This document shows positions 36,849-45,846 of a stretch of DNA of 64,000 bases, piece after piece (the first letter of the stretch is position 1; every line of letters starts with the position of its first letter). The notes under the pieces are model-generated. The model was given only the letters and a program-made list of their open reading frames with translations, was not told the DNA's origin and did not search any database. Both the position numbers and the translations under genes were made by a program. This DNA comes from UBA7236 sp035439505 (GTDB lineage: Bacteria > Bacteroidota > Bacteroidia > Chitinophagales > BACL12): the NCBI GenBank assembly GCA_035439505.1, contig DAORKJ010000009.1, positions 1-64,000 on the forward strand, written 5' to 3'.

Positions 36849-38932
36849 TTTAATTGTATCGATACGTATGTTCCTTTATTTACTGCCTGACCCGGTGTAA
36901 TGCTTTGAGCAACTACTTTGCCTGCGCCATTAACACCAACTTTTAATCCATTTGATTCTAATAGATATAATGCATCCCGTAATCCCATACCTCTTACATC
37001 AGGCATGGTATACTGATATGTTTTTATATTTTCATGTGATGCTGATTTTCCATGCGCATTTATAGCAACCCATTCTTCATTATCATCAAATCCTTCACTC
37101 ACGTGTAACCAACTTAATATTTGTCTGAAGTCGTAAGCATATCCGCGTGCTTTTGCATCAACACCTACATATTGCGTATTTGTATTATTAATTGGCTCGC
37201 GAATATTAATAAAGTGAGAATATACTTTATCTGCAATTTCACGGAATACCGGTGCTGCAACTGCGCCGCCATAATAAACATGATTACTTGGTGAATGCAC
37301 CATTACTACAATAGAATATTTTGGCACATCATAAGGAAAATACCCGGCAAAACTTGCGAGATATTTATCTGAATACACACCGTTTTCTACCACTTTAGCA
37401 GTACCTGTTTTACCGGCAAATTGGTAATAATCATTTTTTAAATGTTTGGCAGTTCCACTATCCACAACAGCTAATAAACATTCCTGTAATTTTTTAATGG
37501 TTGACTCACTTGCGAGTTTTTCATTTAATACAACCGGTTCAGTTTCTTGTAATGTTACACCATACTGTTGCGTTTCCTGCACCAAATAGGGTTTCATCAT
37601 TTTACCATCGTTTGCAATACCATTATAATAGGTCAATAATTGTAATGGCGTTAATTCCAACTCATAACCCACACTCATCCACGGCACGGTTGTTCCATAC
37701 CATTCATTTTTATTTTTCGGGTCCAGTTTAAAAACCGGCTTACGCTCACCTGCAAGTTCAATTCCTGTTTCTTTTGTAATACCGGATTCAATTAAATGTT
37801 TGGTATATTTTGATGGTTCTTTTTGATACATTTGATTCGCCAAACGAGAAATACCCACGTTAGAGGAAAGTGCAAATGCAGTTTTTACTGTTACATTGGT
37901 GCGATTGTGTTCTTCACTATCATACATGATGCGGTCAGAAAAAGGGTATTTGCCATAATTTAGATCTACATGGTCGTCTAATTCAATTCCATCTTCAAAC
38001 AAACACATCAACGAAAATAATTTCCAGGTAGAACCGGGTTCTACTTTAGTAGAAATAGCATGATTATAATTTTCTAAATAACGTCCATCTTCTGTTTTAG
38101 ATAAATTAGCAATCGCTTTAATTTTTCCGGTTTTCACTTCCATTACAATGGCAGTACCCCATTTTGCATTATGTGTAACCAGTGCTTTGCGCAATGCTGT
38201 TTCGGTAATATCCTGGATATTAATATCTAATGTGGTAACCACATCAACACCATCAACCGGGTCCAATTCATTTTTTTCACCTACACGCACCCAACTACCG
38301 CCGGCCACTTTACGCACCACTGCATATCCCGATTTTCCGCGCAATAAAGTATCATAGGTACCTTCTAAACCAACGCGATTATTTTCGCGCACATATCCAA
38401 TTGTTCTAACCGCCAAACTTCCGTAAGGATATTCACGCGTTTCGATAGGTTCGGCAATCATACCACCTTTATTTTGCCCCAAACGATACAATGGAAAATT
38501 TTCCATTTGTTGTTTTTGAGGAAGTGTTACTTTTTTATGTATTTCTACATACCGTTTTTTCTGTTTGCGCGCCTGGGTAATTTTTTGTTTGTATTGTGCT
38601 GCTGTTTTATCTTTAAATAAACGTGATAAAGAAATACTCAGCGAGTCAATATTTTTTTTGAAGTCAACATCATTGGGTGCAACCGCATCCATATAAATAT
38701 TAAAATAGGGAAAGGAAGTTGCCAAAACATCGTGGTGTTCACTATAAATAGAGCCGCGTGTTGGTTTAATTTCCTGTTGTTTGGTGCGCATGCTATCGGC
38801 CATTGCACGATATTCATCACCATGCACAAATTGCACATTACCAATCTGTACAACAATCAGAATACCCACTATCACCATCCCTGCAAGGATGAGATACAAT
38901 CTCCATAATATGTCCTTTTTAGTGTTTTCCAC
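36845..38932 (-). CDS. ftsI: Septal transpeptidase FtsI / class B PBP with PASTA domain
   Basis: A 695-residue class B penicillin-binding protein. An N-terminal membrane anchor (LYLILAGMVIVGILIVVQIG) is followed by the dimerisation/pedestal region (TRGSIYSEHHDVLATS) and the transpeptidase. Its motifs are STWK (nucleophile Ser in EPGSTWKLFSL), SSN (ALSSNVGISRLA) and KTGTA (FAGKTGTAKVV). The last 60 residues (MPDVRGMGLRDALYLLESNGLKV ... INKGTYVSIQLN-like) form one PASTA domain, uncommon in proteobacterial FtsI but frequent in Bacteroidota. It cross-links septal peptidoglycan with FtsW. It overlaps ftsL by 14 bases. Confidence 0.95.
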   Translation of the reverse strand: MENTKKDILWRLYLILAGMVIVGILIVVQIGNVQFVHGDEYRAMADSMRTKQQEIKPTRGSIYSEHHDVLATSFPYFNIYMDAVAPNDVDFKKNIDSLSISLSRLFKDKTAAQYKQKITQARKQKKRYVEIHKKVTLPQKQQMENFPLYRLGQNKGGMIAEPIETREYPYGSLAVRTIGYVRENNRVGLEGTYDTLLRGKSGYAVVRKVAGGSWVRVGEKNELDPVDGVDVVTTLDINIQDITETALRKALVTHNAKWGTAIVMEVKTGKIKAIANLSKTEDGRYLENYNHAISTKVEPGSTWKLFSLMCLFEDGIELDDHVDLNYGKYPFSDRIMYDSEEHNRTNVTVKTAFALSSNVGISRLANQMYQKEPSKYTKHLIESGITKETGIELAGERKPVFKLDPKNKNEWYGTTVPWMSVGYELELTPLQLLTYYNGIANDGKMMKPYLVQETQQYGVTLQETEPVVLNEKLASESTIKKLQECLLAVVDSGTAKHLKNDYYQFAGKTGTAKVVENGVYSDKYLASFAGYFPYDVPKYSIVVMVHSPSNHVYYGGAVAAPVFREIADKVYSHFINIREPINNTNTQYVGVDAKARGYAYDFRQILSWLHVSEGFDDNEEWVAINAHGKSASHENIKTYQYTMPDVRGMGLRDALYLLESNGLKVGVNGAGKVVAQSITPGQAVNKGTYVSIQLN

Positions 38933-39287
38933 TTTTTGGTTTTATGGTATAAGGTGGGTTAGATAATTCCTGCATATTTAAAGTATCCACCCTGCGCGCA
39001 ACAGCACTTTGTCTGCTGTGTTGCGTAAGCGAATCGCGTGTGGCATTGAAATAATATTGTTTCTCGAGTAATTCCTGATTTACCGTTCTTATTTCTCTGT
39101 CCATGGCAACACCACGGTGATTATTCCAGATATAAAAAATACCAATGATGACAATAAACATGAAATAGGGAATATTATTGACAATATTTTCCCACTGAAA
39201 AAACTTCACTTCATCAAATGATTTTAGCATTGATGACAGGCTACGTTTATTTTCAGCACCTTTGCCGGTGTTTTGTTTTTCTGACAT
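38919..39287 (-). CDS. ftsL: FtsL-like cell division protein
   Basis: A 122-residue bitopic protein: a basic N-terminus of about 35 residues, one transmembrane helix (IPYFMFIVIIGIFYIWNN) and a short coiled-coil ectodomain (DREIRTVNQELLEKQYYFNATRDSLTQHSRQSAVARRVDTLNM). Sequence is poorly conserved in this family; the identification rests on topology and on its place between rsmH and ftsI. FtsL forms a trimer with FtsB and FtsQ to activate FtsWI. Confidence 0.85.
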   Translation of the reverse strand: MSEKQNTGKGAENKRSLSSMLKSFDEVKFFQWENIVNNIPYFMFIVIIGIFYIWNNHRGVAMDREIRTVNQELLEKQYYFNATRDSLTQHSRQSAVARRVDTLNMQELSNPPYTIKPKSGKH

Positions 39288-39306
39288 TGTTGGTTAATAA
39301 AAGCGA

Positions 39307-40227
39307 TTATATTTTTTCAGCGACGCGCAATTTAGCACTGCGTGAACGCGGATTTTTTTGTAATTCATCCTGTTCAGGAGTTACCGGTTTTTTGGTAACT
39401 ACTTTAAAAGGAATATTTTTTCTGCCCATTAAATCTTCTTCCGGATTACCATACACATCACCTGTTTTCATCATATTTTTCACCATACGATCTTCCAGTG
39501 AGTGGTAACTGATAACAACCAATCTTCCACCGGGAATAATTAATTGAGCAGCATTAATGAGCATTTCTTTTAAGGCAAGCATTTCTTCGTTCACTTCAAT
39601 TCGCACCGATTGAAATAATTGAGCGAGGTAGGGATTTTTTTCTCCTTTTACAACGGTGAGTGCAATTTCACGTAATTGAGCAGTGGTTTTAATTCCACCT
39701 TCACTTCTCAGTTGTAATCTTGCTGCGCAGATGGCATTAGCGAGTTGTTTTGCATTACGTATTTCACCATATAAGCTGAAAATATTTTGCAATTGCTCTT
39801 CTGTGTAACGATTAATTATATCGAATGCAGAAACCGGTTGCGACGTGTTCATGCGCATGTCGAGCGGACCATCAAAACGAATGGAAAAACCGCGGTTACC
39901 TTCATCAAATTGATGTGAGCTAACACCGAGGTCGGCTAAAATGCCATTTACTCCGGTAACACCCTGCACCCGCAAAAATTTAGATATGAATCTAAAATTC
40001 TGCGGGATAAAGGTGGCGTTTGTAGCGTCAAACTCATTGATGAAATTATTTTGTGCATCAGCATCCTGATCGAAACAGTAGAGTTTTCCTTTTGGAGAAA
40101 GATGGCGCAAGATTTCTTTGCTGTGTCCACCGCCACCGAAAGTAACATCCACATAAATTCCGTCAGGATCTGTAATGAGTGCCTGAATACTCGTATGTAA
40201 AAGAACGGGTGTGTGATAAGTGCTCAT
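39307..40227 (-). CDS. rsmH: 16S rRNA (cytosine(1402)-N(4))-methyltransferase
   Basis: A 306-residue class I SAM methyltransferase (also called MraW). YHTPVLLHTSIQAL is the conserved start, YVDVTFGGGGHSKEIL the SAM-binding loop, GILADLGVSSHQFDEGNRGFSIRFDGPLDMRM the diagnostic central block, and ISYHSLEDRMVKNMM the late motif. It methylates C1402 of 16S rRNA in the decoding centre. It overlaps mraZ by four bases (ATGA). Confidence 0.97.
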   Translation of the reverse strand: MSTYHTPVLLHTSIQALITDPDGIYVDVTFGGGGHSKEILRHLSPKGKLYCFDQDADAQNNFINEFDATNATFIPQNFRFISKFLRVQGVTGVNGILADLGVSSHQFDEGNRGFSIRFDGPLDMRMNTSQPVSAFDIINRYTEEQLQNIFSLYGEIRNAKQLANAICAARLQLRSEGGIKTTAQLREIALTVVKGEKNPYLAQLFQSVRIEVNEEMLALKEMLINAAQLIIPGGRLVVISYHSLEDRMVKNMMKTGDVYGNPEEDLMGRKNIPFKVVTKKPVTPEQDELQKNPRSRSAKLRVAEKI

Positions 40228-40679
40228 ATACCGTACTTGCCACGCACTTTTTCAGATAATTGTTGATAGTCCGCAGGATTTCTGTTGAGGTATTTTTCAC
40301 GGAATTTCTCCATTGCCCATACCACCACTTTGTTTTTCTGACAAACCATTATCATATCTTTTGTAATTCCGGCATGTTGAACATGTAATCGCGGAATCAG
40401 AATGCGTTCGGCTGAGTCGATCGTTAAAATTGAAGTCCCACTGTAAAACATGTTTTTAAAATCGCGGTCCTCCTCAGAGTTCTCAGGGATCTGATTGATT
40501 TTGTCCATTTCTGTGTAGAATTCACTCATGGGGTATAGATAAAGGCATGGGTCAACTCCACGAGTTATTACGAACTTTCCGACATCATCACCGGAGAGTT
40601 GTGACACCAGACCGGCAGGAACGCGGATGCGCTGCTTTACGTCTAAGGTGCACTCATATTCTCCTATTAAAAATGCCAT
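40224..40679 (-). CDS. mraZ: Transcriptional regulator MraZ
   Basis: A 151-residue protein with two AbrB-like swapped-hairpin domains. The first is at residues 5-50 (GEYECTLDVKQRIRVPAGL) and the second, DSAERILIPRLHVQHAGITKDMIMVCQKNKVVVW, at about 85-130. It heads the dcw operon and in other bacteria represses its own promoter by binding phased direct repeats. Three such repeats are present 48-75 bases upstream. A TAAGTTTA sequence on the minus strand between the repeats and the gene is a candidate -7 box. Confidence 0.96.
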   Translation of the reverse strand: MAFLIGEYECTLDVKQRIRVPAGLVSQLSGDDVGKFVITRGVDPCLYLYPMSEFYTEMDKINQIPENSEEDRDFKNMFYSGTSILTIDSAERILIPRLHVQHAGITKDMIMVCQKNKVVVWAMEKFREKYLNRNPADYQQLSEKVRGKYGI

Positions 40680-40726
40680 AGTTGGTCGTTATGAACTAAT
40701 TCGAACGTAAACTTAGAAGTTTTATT

Positions 40727-40753
40727 ACACTTTCGTACACTTTTGTACACTTT
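40727..40753 (-). promoter_or_regulatory. Predicted MraZ box: three AAAGTGT repeats in 10-bp phase
   Basis: On the minus strand, AAAGTGT occurs three times at 40727-40733, 40737-40743 and 40747-40753, each separated by exactly three bases. This spacing and sequence match the AAAGTG(T/G)-N3 repeat described for MraZ of Mollicutes and the general rule of helically phased MraZ repeats. It lies 48 bases upstream of the mraZ start. Confidence 0.78.
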
Positions 40754-40770
40754 CGAGGTTGAAAAATTTT

Positions 40771-40800
40771 TGCACAAATAATGCACATCGGTTATGCACA
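40771..40800. repeat. Second triple repeat, TGCACA, upstream of the MraZ box
   Basis: TGCACA occurs at 40771-40776, 40782-40787 and 40795-40800 (spacings 11 and 13 bases). It may bind another regulator of the dcw operon or belong to its distal promoter region. The rest of 40801-40904 shows nothing recognisable. Confidence 0.5.
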
Positions 40801-40904
40801 TTTGTTAGCATTGGCGCGGAGTGCAAGCTGGGCGGGCATTGAGACGCATCAAAAAATGGCTTGGACGGAAAAATAGGAGAAATTGATGGCGTTTTGTGAC
40901 AGTT

Positions 40905-43034
40905 TCACATTCCCACTTCCAGTGCACCTTGGTCCCTCAAGGAGTGAAAATGTACACCTGAGCCCTCAAAATGGAGCTTCCAGTAGCTATTACTCTTCCA
41001 ACTGTTGGTGTTATCGGCCACAAAAACCGCATTGGGAAAGGTTTCCAGCAGTTTCTCCACCTTGACAAAAGGGTTGTGATGCAACAAAACGTAGTCTACC
41101 CGGCTGCCATCTGCCGGCAATTGGTTGCGGTTTTCGGGTGTGACGACGAACATGACCTTCTCCCCAAAAACAAGGTAAGGGAAATGATAGCATAGGTCAA
41201 CTTTAGAAAAACAGGTATCGGAGAAGGTAAATTGCCCAACAGACGGGTTAAATATACCCTGGGCCACAAAATCGGCCGAAATTTGAAATTTGAACTCCGG
41301 AATCGTCAAAATCCCGGAAGTATCGGACCAGATTAGGGCATTTTCGCCGTTTTTAAACAGAATGGCACTCTGGTTTTTCAGACTATAAAACGTGAAACCC
41401 CGGCTTTGGTTGTTGCTAATTTTGCGGGATGTTATGAATCCACTTACCAATAGACAGGAAATCAAAGCTTTAAATAAATATCGTTTTTCTTTTAGTACCA
41501 GAAACGCTCCAAGATAAATGAGCGCGACATAACAAATAATTGTTTCAGGTGTTTCTAGATATAATCCTGTTGTTAATGCGTGTGGTAATTGTTCGATTTT
41601 AATTATCGTAAAATTCATTATCCGTAAACTCCATTCTAATAAAAATGCAATCCAGTTGCCGATAAATGGAATTGTTCCCATCGCAAAAAATGCTAAACCC
41701 AAAACCAACACCACAAATGAAACCGGAATGGCGACAATATTGGATAACAGAAAATAATTTGGAAACTGATGAAAATAAAAAAAACTAATGGGAGAAGTTG
41801 CTAATTGCGCTGCCAGTGACACGGAAGTCATTCCCCAAATATATTGCAATAATTTATTTTTAGGATACCATAATTTGGTGATAATCGGTTGAAAAAAAAC
41901 GATACCTCCAACGGCGATGTACGACAATTGAAATCCTACTTGTGTAATTTGATAAGGATCATCAATTAACAAAATCAACATCGATAAAAATAAAATATTA
42001 AACGTATTGGTTTGTCGCTCATATGTTTTACCAATTGCTAAAAAAGTAAACATCACTGCAGAGCGGTTAACACTAGCTGATAATCCGGATAAACAGGTGT
42101 AAATCCAAATAATAATTAATATTAAAATTGTTTTGATCAGCGCTGCCGTACTTTGTTTTTTTTGGAAAAAAGAAAATGGTTTAAATAACACTTCCAATAT
42201 GATAAATAATATGCCGACGTGTAATCCTGAAACTGCTAAAATATGCATGGTTCCTGTGTTGGCGTAGGCCTGTTTTACTTCTTCATCCAACACACTTTTT
42301 TGTCCGATGATTAATGTTTGCGCCACAGCCAAGGCATCGGGGTCGTGTAAATGTGTTTCGAGGTTATGGATAAAATTGGCCTTAATGCGAAAAATAAATT
42401 GCCAAATAGGTTTACCTTTATTGATACCGCTAAATTGGTATTCATGTTGTTTTAAAAAAGCGGTATAATATATTTTTTGATTATATAAATAGGTTTGATA
42501 ATTAAATGCCTGTGGATTTTTCGGCGGGTCGGGTTGGCGAAATCCGTTTTTTACAACTATAATATCGCCGTAAACTAATTGGTGTTGATTGGTTGAGTCG
42601 AGCGGAATATATAAAATGGATTTGCCAATGGTTGGTGTTTGTTTGTTGTTTTTTATATGTGCAGTTACATCAACATAAAGTCGGATATTTTTAGTGGTAA
42701 TTTCGGGAGGTTGTGTTATTCTGCATTGAAAAATTGATGTGCTGTCCGCCTGATGATAAAAATAATTATCGCGATATATTGGGGTGTCGTGAATAACTAA
42801 AACTATTCCTGCTAAAAAAAGGGTGAGGTGTAATAAAATACCGTAAAGGGGTTGCAAGGAAAAACTTGCTGCAGTTTTAGGACAAAGTTGTAAGGTGGTA
42901 AATATTAATGCGCTTGCATAAAAAAGGTAATTCAGCCATAACTGACTAAATTGAAAATTCAGGCATATGATGATTCCGGCGATAAACGGAATCAAATACC
43001 GGAATAAAGGGATGTAATTCCAATATCCGTTCAT
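40905..43034 (-). CDS. comEC: ComEC/Rec2 family DNA uptake channel protein
   Basis: A 709-residue polytopic protein. The N-terminal DUF4131-type region (MNGYWNYIPLFRYLIPFIAGIIICL and an OB-like extracytoplasmic segment) is followed by the Competence core. That core holds AYANTGTMHILAVSGLHVGILFIILEVLF, the family signature, and LSGLSASVNRSAVMFTFLAIGK. The C-terminal 160 residues are a reduced, degenerate domain in place of the full metallo-beta-lactamase domain of Bacillus ComEC, as often in Bacteroidota. By homology it moves single-stranded DNA across the inner membrane. Confidence 0.92.
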   Translation of the reverse strand: MNGYWNYIPLFRYLIPFIAGIIICLNFQFSQLWLNYLFYASALIFTTLQLCPKTAASFSLQPLYGILLHLTLFLAGIVLVIHDTPIYRDNYFYHQADSTSIFQCRITQPPEITTKNIRLYVDVTAHIKNNKQTPTIGKSILYIPLDSTNQHQLVYGDIIVVKNGFRQPDPPKNPQAFNYQTYLYNQKIYYTAFLKQHEYQFSGINKGKPIWQFIFRIKANFIHNLETHLHDPDALAVAQTLIIGQKSVLDEEVKQAYANTGTMHILAVSGLHVGILFIILEVLFKPFSFFQKKQSTAALIKTILILIIIWIYTCLSGLSASVNRSAVMFTFLAIGKTYERQTNTFNILFLSMLILLIDDPYQITQVGFQLSYIAVGGIVFFQPIITKLWYPKNKLLQYIWGMTSVSLAAQLATSPISFFYFHQFPNYFLLSNIVAIPVSFVVLVLGLAFFAMGTIPFIGNWIAFLLEWSLRIMNFTIIKIEQLPHALTTGLYLETPETIICYVALIYLGAFLVLKEKRYLFKALISCLLVSGFITSRKISNNQSRGFTFYSLKNQSAILFKNGENALIWSDTSGILTIPEFKFQISADFVAQGIFNPSVGQFTFSDTCFSKVDLCYHFPYLVFGEKVMFVVTPENRNQLPADGSRVDYVLLHHNPFVKVEKLLETFPNAVFVADNTNSWKSNSYWKLHFEGSGVHFHSLRDQGALEVGM

Positions 43035-43155
43035 AAGGGTTAAACGGAGTTAAAAGTAAATGGTCGTATTGAGGATTACAAGTGTTGTGGTGAGTTGAAA
43101 ATCAAAGTGCTTGATATACTTGAGTGTAAGCGGTTACAAAGTTTGGGGGGGAACA

Positions 43156-43387
43156 GCCGGAACCACAGAGAACCCGGAGGAAATGCGCACAGTGAACACA
43201 GAGGTAGTACGCAAAGTAAAAATAAAGTTTTTTTGCCCACACTTAAAGTGATCCGGAAAGCAAAATTAAATACACGCAATCCCGATAGCTATCGTGACAC
43301 AAAATTCAAATGATAATCCAATATTAAATCATATATTCTGTGTACTTTGTAGGCTGTTTCCTTTACATTTCCCTCTGTGGTTTCGGC
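43156..43387. repeat. MITE-like inverted-repeat element
   Basis: GCCGGAACCACAGAG (43156-43170) and, inverted, the reverse complement of GCCGAAACCACAGAG (43373-43387) match at 14 of 15 bases and bracket 232 bases of non-coding DNA. Inside lie further CACAGAG-type words and a one-mismatch copy of the TCCCGATAGCTATCGGGA palindrome (43280-43297). No transposase is encoded. The whole 43035-43446 intergenic stretch has no credible gene. Confidence 0.6.
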
Positions 43388-43446
43388 TTTTTAAACGTTT
43401 ATTCCAATACATCGATTTATGATATATTAAAATACGCAATTATTTA

Positions 43447-44643
43447 TTAAGCCTCAATAGCCGCAACACCAGGTAATACCTTTCCTTCAAAAAATTCTAG
43501 CATGGCACCACCACCTGTAGAAACATAACTCACTTCATCAGCGAGATGGAATTTATTTACAGCGGCAACACTATCGCCACCGCCAACTAATGAATAAGCA
43601 CCATTTTTTGTCGCAGCTGCAATCGCTTTAGCAATTGTTATTGTTCCTTTCGAAAAATTTTCCATTTCGAACACACCCATAGGTCCGTTCCACAAAATAG
43701 TTTTTGATGCAGCAATAACATCCGTAAATTGCTGAATAGCTTTTTCACCAATATCTAAACCCATCCAACCATCAGGAATATTATTACTGTCGCCGGACTG
43801 AATTTGTGCAGCATTATCAAATTTATCTGCGAGAATAGAATCAACAGGCAATAAAATTTTTACCCCTTTTGCCTTCGCTTTTTCCAATAATTCTTTTGCG
43901 GTATCTAATTTATCTGTTTCACACAAAGAACTGCCGATATTACCACCCATTGCTTTAAAAAAAGTATAGGCCATTCCGCCGCCGATGATAATATTATCTG
44001 CTTTTTCGAGCAGGCGTTCCAAAATCATAATTTTATCGGAAACCTTTGCACCGCCTATAATTGCGGTAAAAGGTTTTTCGTGATGATGCAACACTTTTGT
44101 CCCGGCAGCTACTTCCGCAGCCATTAAAAATCCGAACATTTTATGTGCCGCATCAAAATATTTAGCAATTATGGTGGTTGAAGCGTGAGCACGGTGGGCA
44201 GTTCCAAAAGCATCGTTTACATATACATCACCCAATTTTGCTAATTCCTGTGCAAACAATTCGTCACCTTTTTCTTCTTCAGGATGAAAACGCAAATTTT
44301 CCACCAATAAAATTTCTCCAGCTTTTAAATTTTTTGCAGCATTTACAGCAACATCTCCAATACAATCGTTCACAAATTGAACAGGTTTAGCTAATAATAC
44401 AGATAATGGCTGTACAACATGTCGCAATGAATATTTATCCTCAGGTCCTGTCTTAGGGCGACCGAGGTGCGACATTAATACTACTGCTCCACCTTCATTA
44501 ATAATTTTATTTATAGTAGGTAAAGCTGCGCGAAGGCGATTATCGTCGGTAACTGCAAATGTTTGTTTATCTAAAGGCACATTAAAATCCACGCGAATTA
44601 CCGCGCGATGTCCTGAGAAATTAAACTGAGAAACGGTTTTCAT
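43447..44643 (-). CDS. pgk: Phosphoglycerate kinase
   Basis: A 398-residue glycolytic kinase. The ATG at 44643 (MKTVSQFNF) is preferred to an upstream TTG. RAVIRVDFNVPLD is the signature start; VVLMSHLGRPKTGPEDKYSLRHV, LLVENLRFHPEEEKGD, FGTAHRAHAS, AIIGGAKVSDKI and WNGPMGVFE follow in order, and the nucleotide site GGGDSVAAVNKF ends the core. It transfers phosphate from 1,3-bisphosphoglycerate to ADP. It lies 31 bases after gapA, which makes the substrate, so the two form a glycolytic operon. Confidence 0.97.
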   Translation of the reverse strand: MKTVSQFNFSGHRAVIRVDFNVPLDKQTFAVTDDNRLRAALPTINKIINEGGAVVLMSHLGRPKTGPEDKYSLRHVVQPLSVLLAKPVQFVNDCIGDVAVNAAKNLKAGEILLVENLRFHPEEEKGDELFAQELAKLGDVYVNDAFGTAHRAHASTTIIAKYFDAAHKMFGFLMAAEVAAGTKVLHHHEKPFTAIIGGAKVSDKIMILERLLEKADNIIIGGGMAYTFFKAMGGNIGSSLCETDKLDTAKELLEKAKAKGVKILLPVDSILADKFDNAAQIQSGDSNNIPDGWMGLDIGEKAIQQFTDVIAASKTILWNGPMGVFEMENFSKGTITIAKAIAAATKNGAYSLVGGGDSVAAVNKFHLADEVSYVSTGGGAMLEFFEGKVLPGVAAIEA

Positions 44644-44674
44644 TTTTTCCAAAACTTATCTGTGAAATAATTTT

Positions 44675-45676
44675 TTACATTTTCGCAATACGTTCAATTA
44701 AATCGGCGAGGCGACTGGAATAGCCATATTCATTATCGTACCATCCCACAATTTTCACCATTTTACCGATAACATGTGTAAGTTGTGCATCAAAAATACA
44801 AGAGTGCGGATCACCAACAATATCAATTGAAACGATAGGGTCTTCGGTATAACTTAAAATACCTTTGAGTTCATCGGCAGCAGCTACTTTAAATAGTGCG
44901 TTAATTTCCTCAACGGTTGTATTCTTATTAATAATACAGGTAATATCCGTTAATGAACCATCCTTAACAGGAACACGAATTCCGGCACCCCCAATTTTAC
45001 CAATCAGGTCGGGATAGGTTAAGGTAATCGCTTTTGCGGCACCTGTCGATGTAGGGACAATATTTTCGGCAGCAGCTCTGGCTCTTCTCAAATCTTTATG
45101 TGGCGAATCGTGCAAACGCTGATCGCCGGTATAACTGTGCACGGTAGTGATATAAGCCGATTCGATTTCAAAGTTTTCGTGAATCACCCTTATCATAGGA
45201 GCTGCGCAGTTGGTAGTGCAGGAAGCATTGGAAATAATCACATCATCCTGAGTAAGCAGGTTGTCGTTCACGCCCAACACAATGGTTTTAATATCAGAGC
45301 CCTTTGGTGGCGCTGAAAGCACAACTTTTTTAGCACCGGCCTGAATATGGAGATTAGCATGTTCTCGGTCCAGGAAATGTCCCGTAGACTCCATAACCAG
45401 GTCGATATTGAGGGTTTTCCACGGCAATTTGGCAGGGTCTTTTTCGGCATAAACCCTGATAAGTTTGCCGTTTACCAACAAATCGTTGCCTGAAACCTCC
45501 ACGGTACCGCTAAAACGACCATGAACAGAGTCGTATTTAAACAAATGAGCCAGTGTTTTTACGTCGGTAAGGTCGTTTATGGCGATAATTTCGAAGTTGT
45601 TTTTTTCCAAGGCCCTTCGGAGGAAAATTCGTCCGATACGCCCGAATCCATTGATTGCTACGCGATAGTTACTCAT
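44675..45676 (-). CDS. gapA: Glyceraldehyde-3-phosphate dehydrogenase, type I
   Basis: A 333-residue NAD-dependent enzyme. INGFGRIGRIFLRRALEKN binds NAD, SNASCTTNCAAPMI carries the catalytic Cys, TTVHSYTGDQRLHDSPHKDLRRARAAAENIVPTSTGAAKA is diagnostic and WYDNEYGYSSRLADLI ends the protein. The Asp in AINDL favours NAD over NADP. It precedes pgk. A TAATTTTA sequence on the minus strand at 45687-45694 is a possible near-consensus -7 box. Confidence 0.97.
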   Translation of the reverse strand: MSNYRVAINGFGRIGRIFLRRALEKNNFEIIAINDLTDVKTLAHLFKYDSVHGRFSGTVEVSGNDLLVNGKLIRVYAEKDPAKLPWKTLNIDLVMESTGHFLDREHANLHIQAGAKKVVLSAPPKGSDIKTIVLGVNDNLLTQDDVIISNASCTTNCAAPMIRVIHENFEIESAYITTVHSYTGDQRLHDSPHKDLRRARAAAENIVPTSTGAAKAITLTYPDLIGKIGGAGIRVPVKDGSLTDITCIINKNTTVEEINALFKVAAADELKGILSYTEDPIVSIDIVGDPHSCIFDAQLTHVIGKMVKIVGWYDNEYGYSSRLADLIERIAKM

Positions 45677-45747
45677 AATATGACTGTAAAATTAGCTTCA
45701 AAAAGAGAATTTTTGTGTAGAAATTTTAATAAAAATAAATTTTCTAT

Positions 45748-45755
45748 TACTTTTG
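45748..45755 (+). promoter_or_regulatory. -7 box of tRNA-Glu
   Basis: TACTTTTG, an exact TAnnTTTG match, 19 bases before the first base of the tRNA. No TTTG at the usual -33 distance. Confidence 0.6.
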
Positions 45756-45774
45756 CACTCTCGTTTACAAAAAC

Positions 45775-45846
45775 GGCCCGTTCATCTAGGGGTTAGGATA
45801 CAAGATTTTCATTCTTGGTACAGGGGTTCGATTCCCCTACGGGCTA
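45775..45846 (+). tRNA. tRNA-Glu (anticodon TTC)
   Basis: A 72-base tRNA without encoded CCA. The acceptor GGCCCGT pairs with ACGGGCT (the first pair is G-U), and the D arm contains GGGGTTAGG. The anticodon stem CAAGA/TCTTG encloses loop TTTTCAT with anticodon TTC at 45808-45810, and the T arm is AGGGG-TTCGATT-CCCCT. Discriminator A at 45846. The 3' half overlaps, in antisense, the last codons of a serine recombinase gene. Confidence 0.95.

Noticed and set aside
40727..40800. CRISPR-like repeat array
   Set aside because: The repeats are only 6-7 bases with 3-7 base spacers and there are no cas genes; they fit regulator binding sites.
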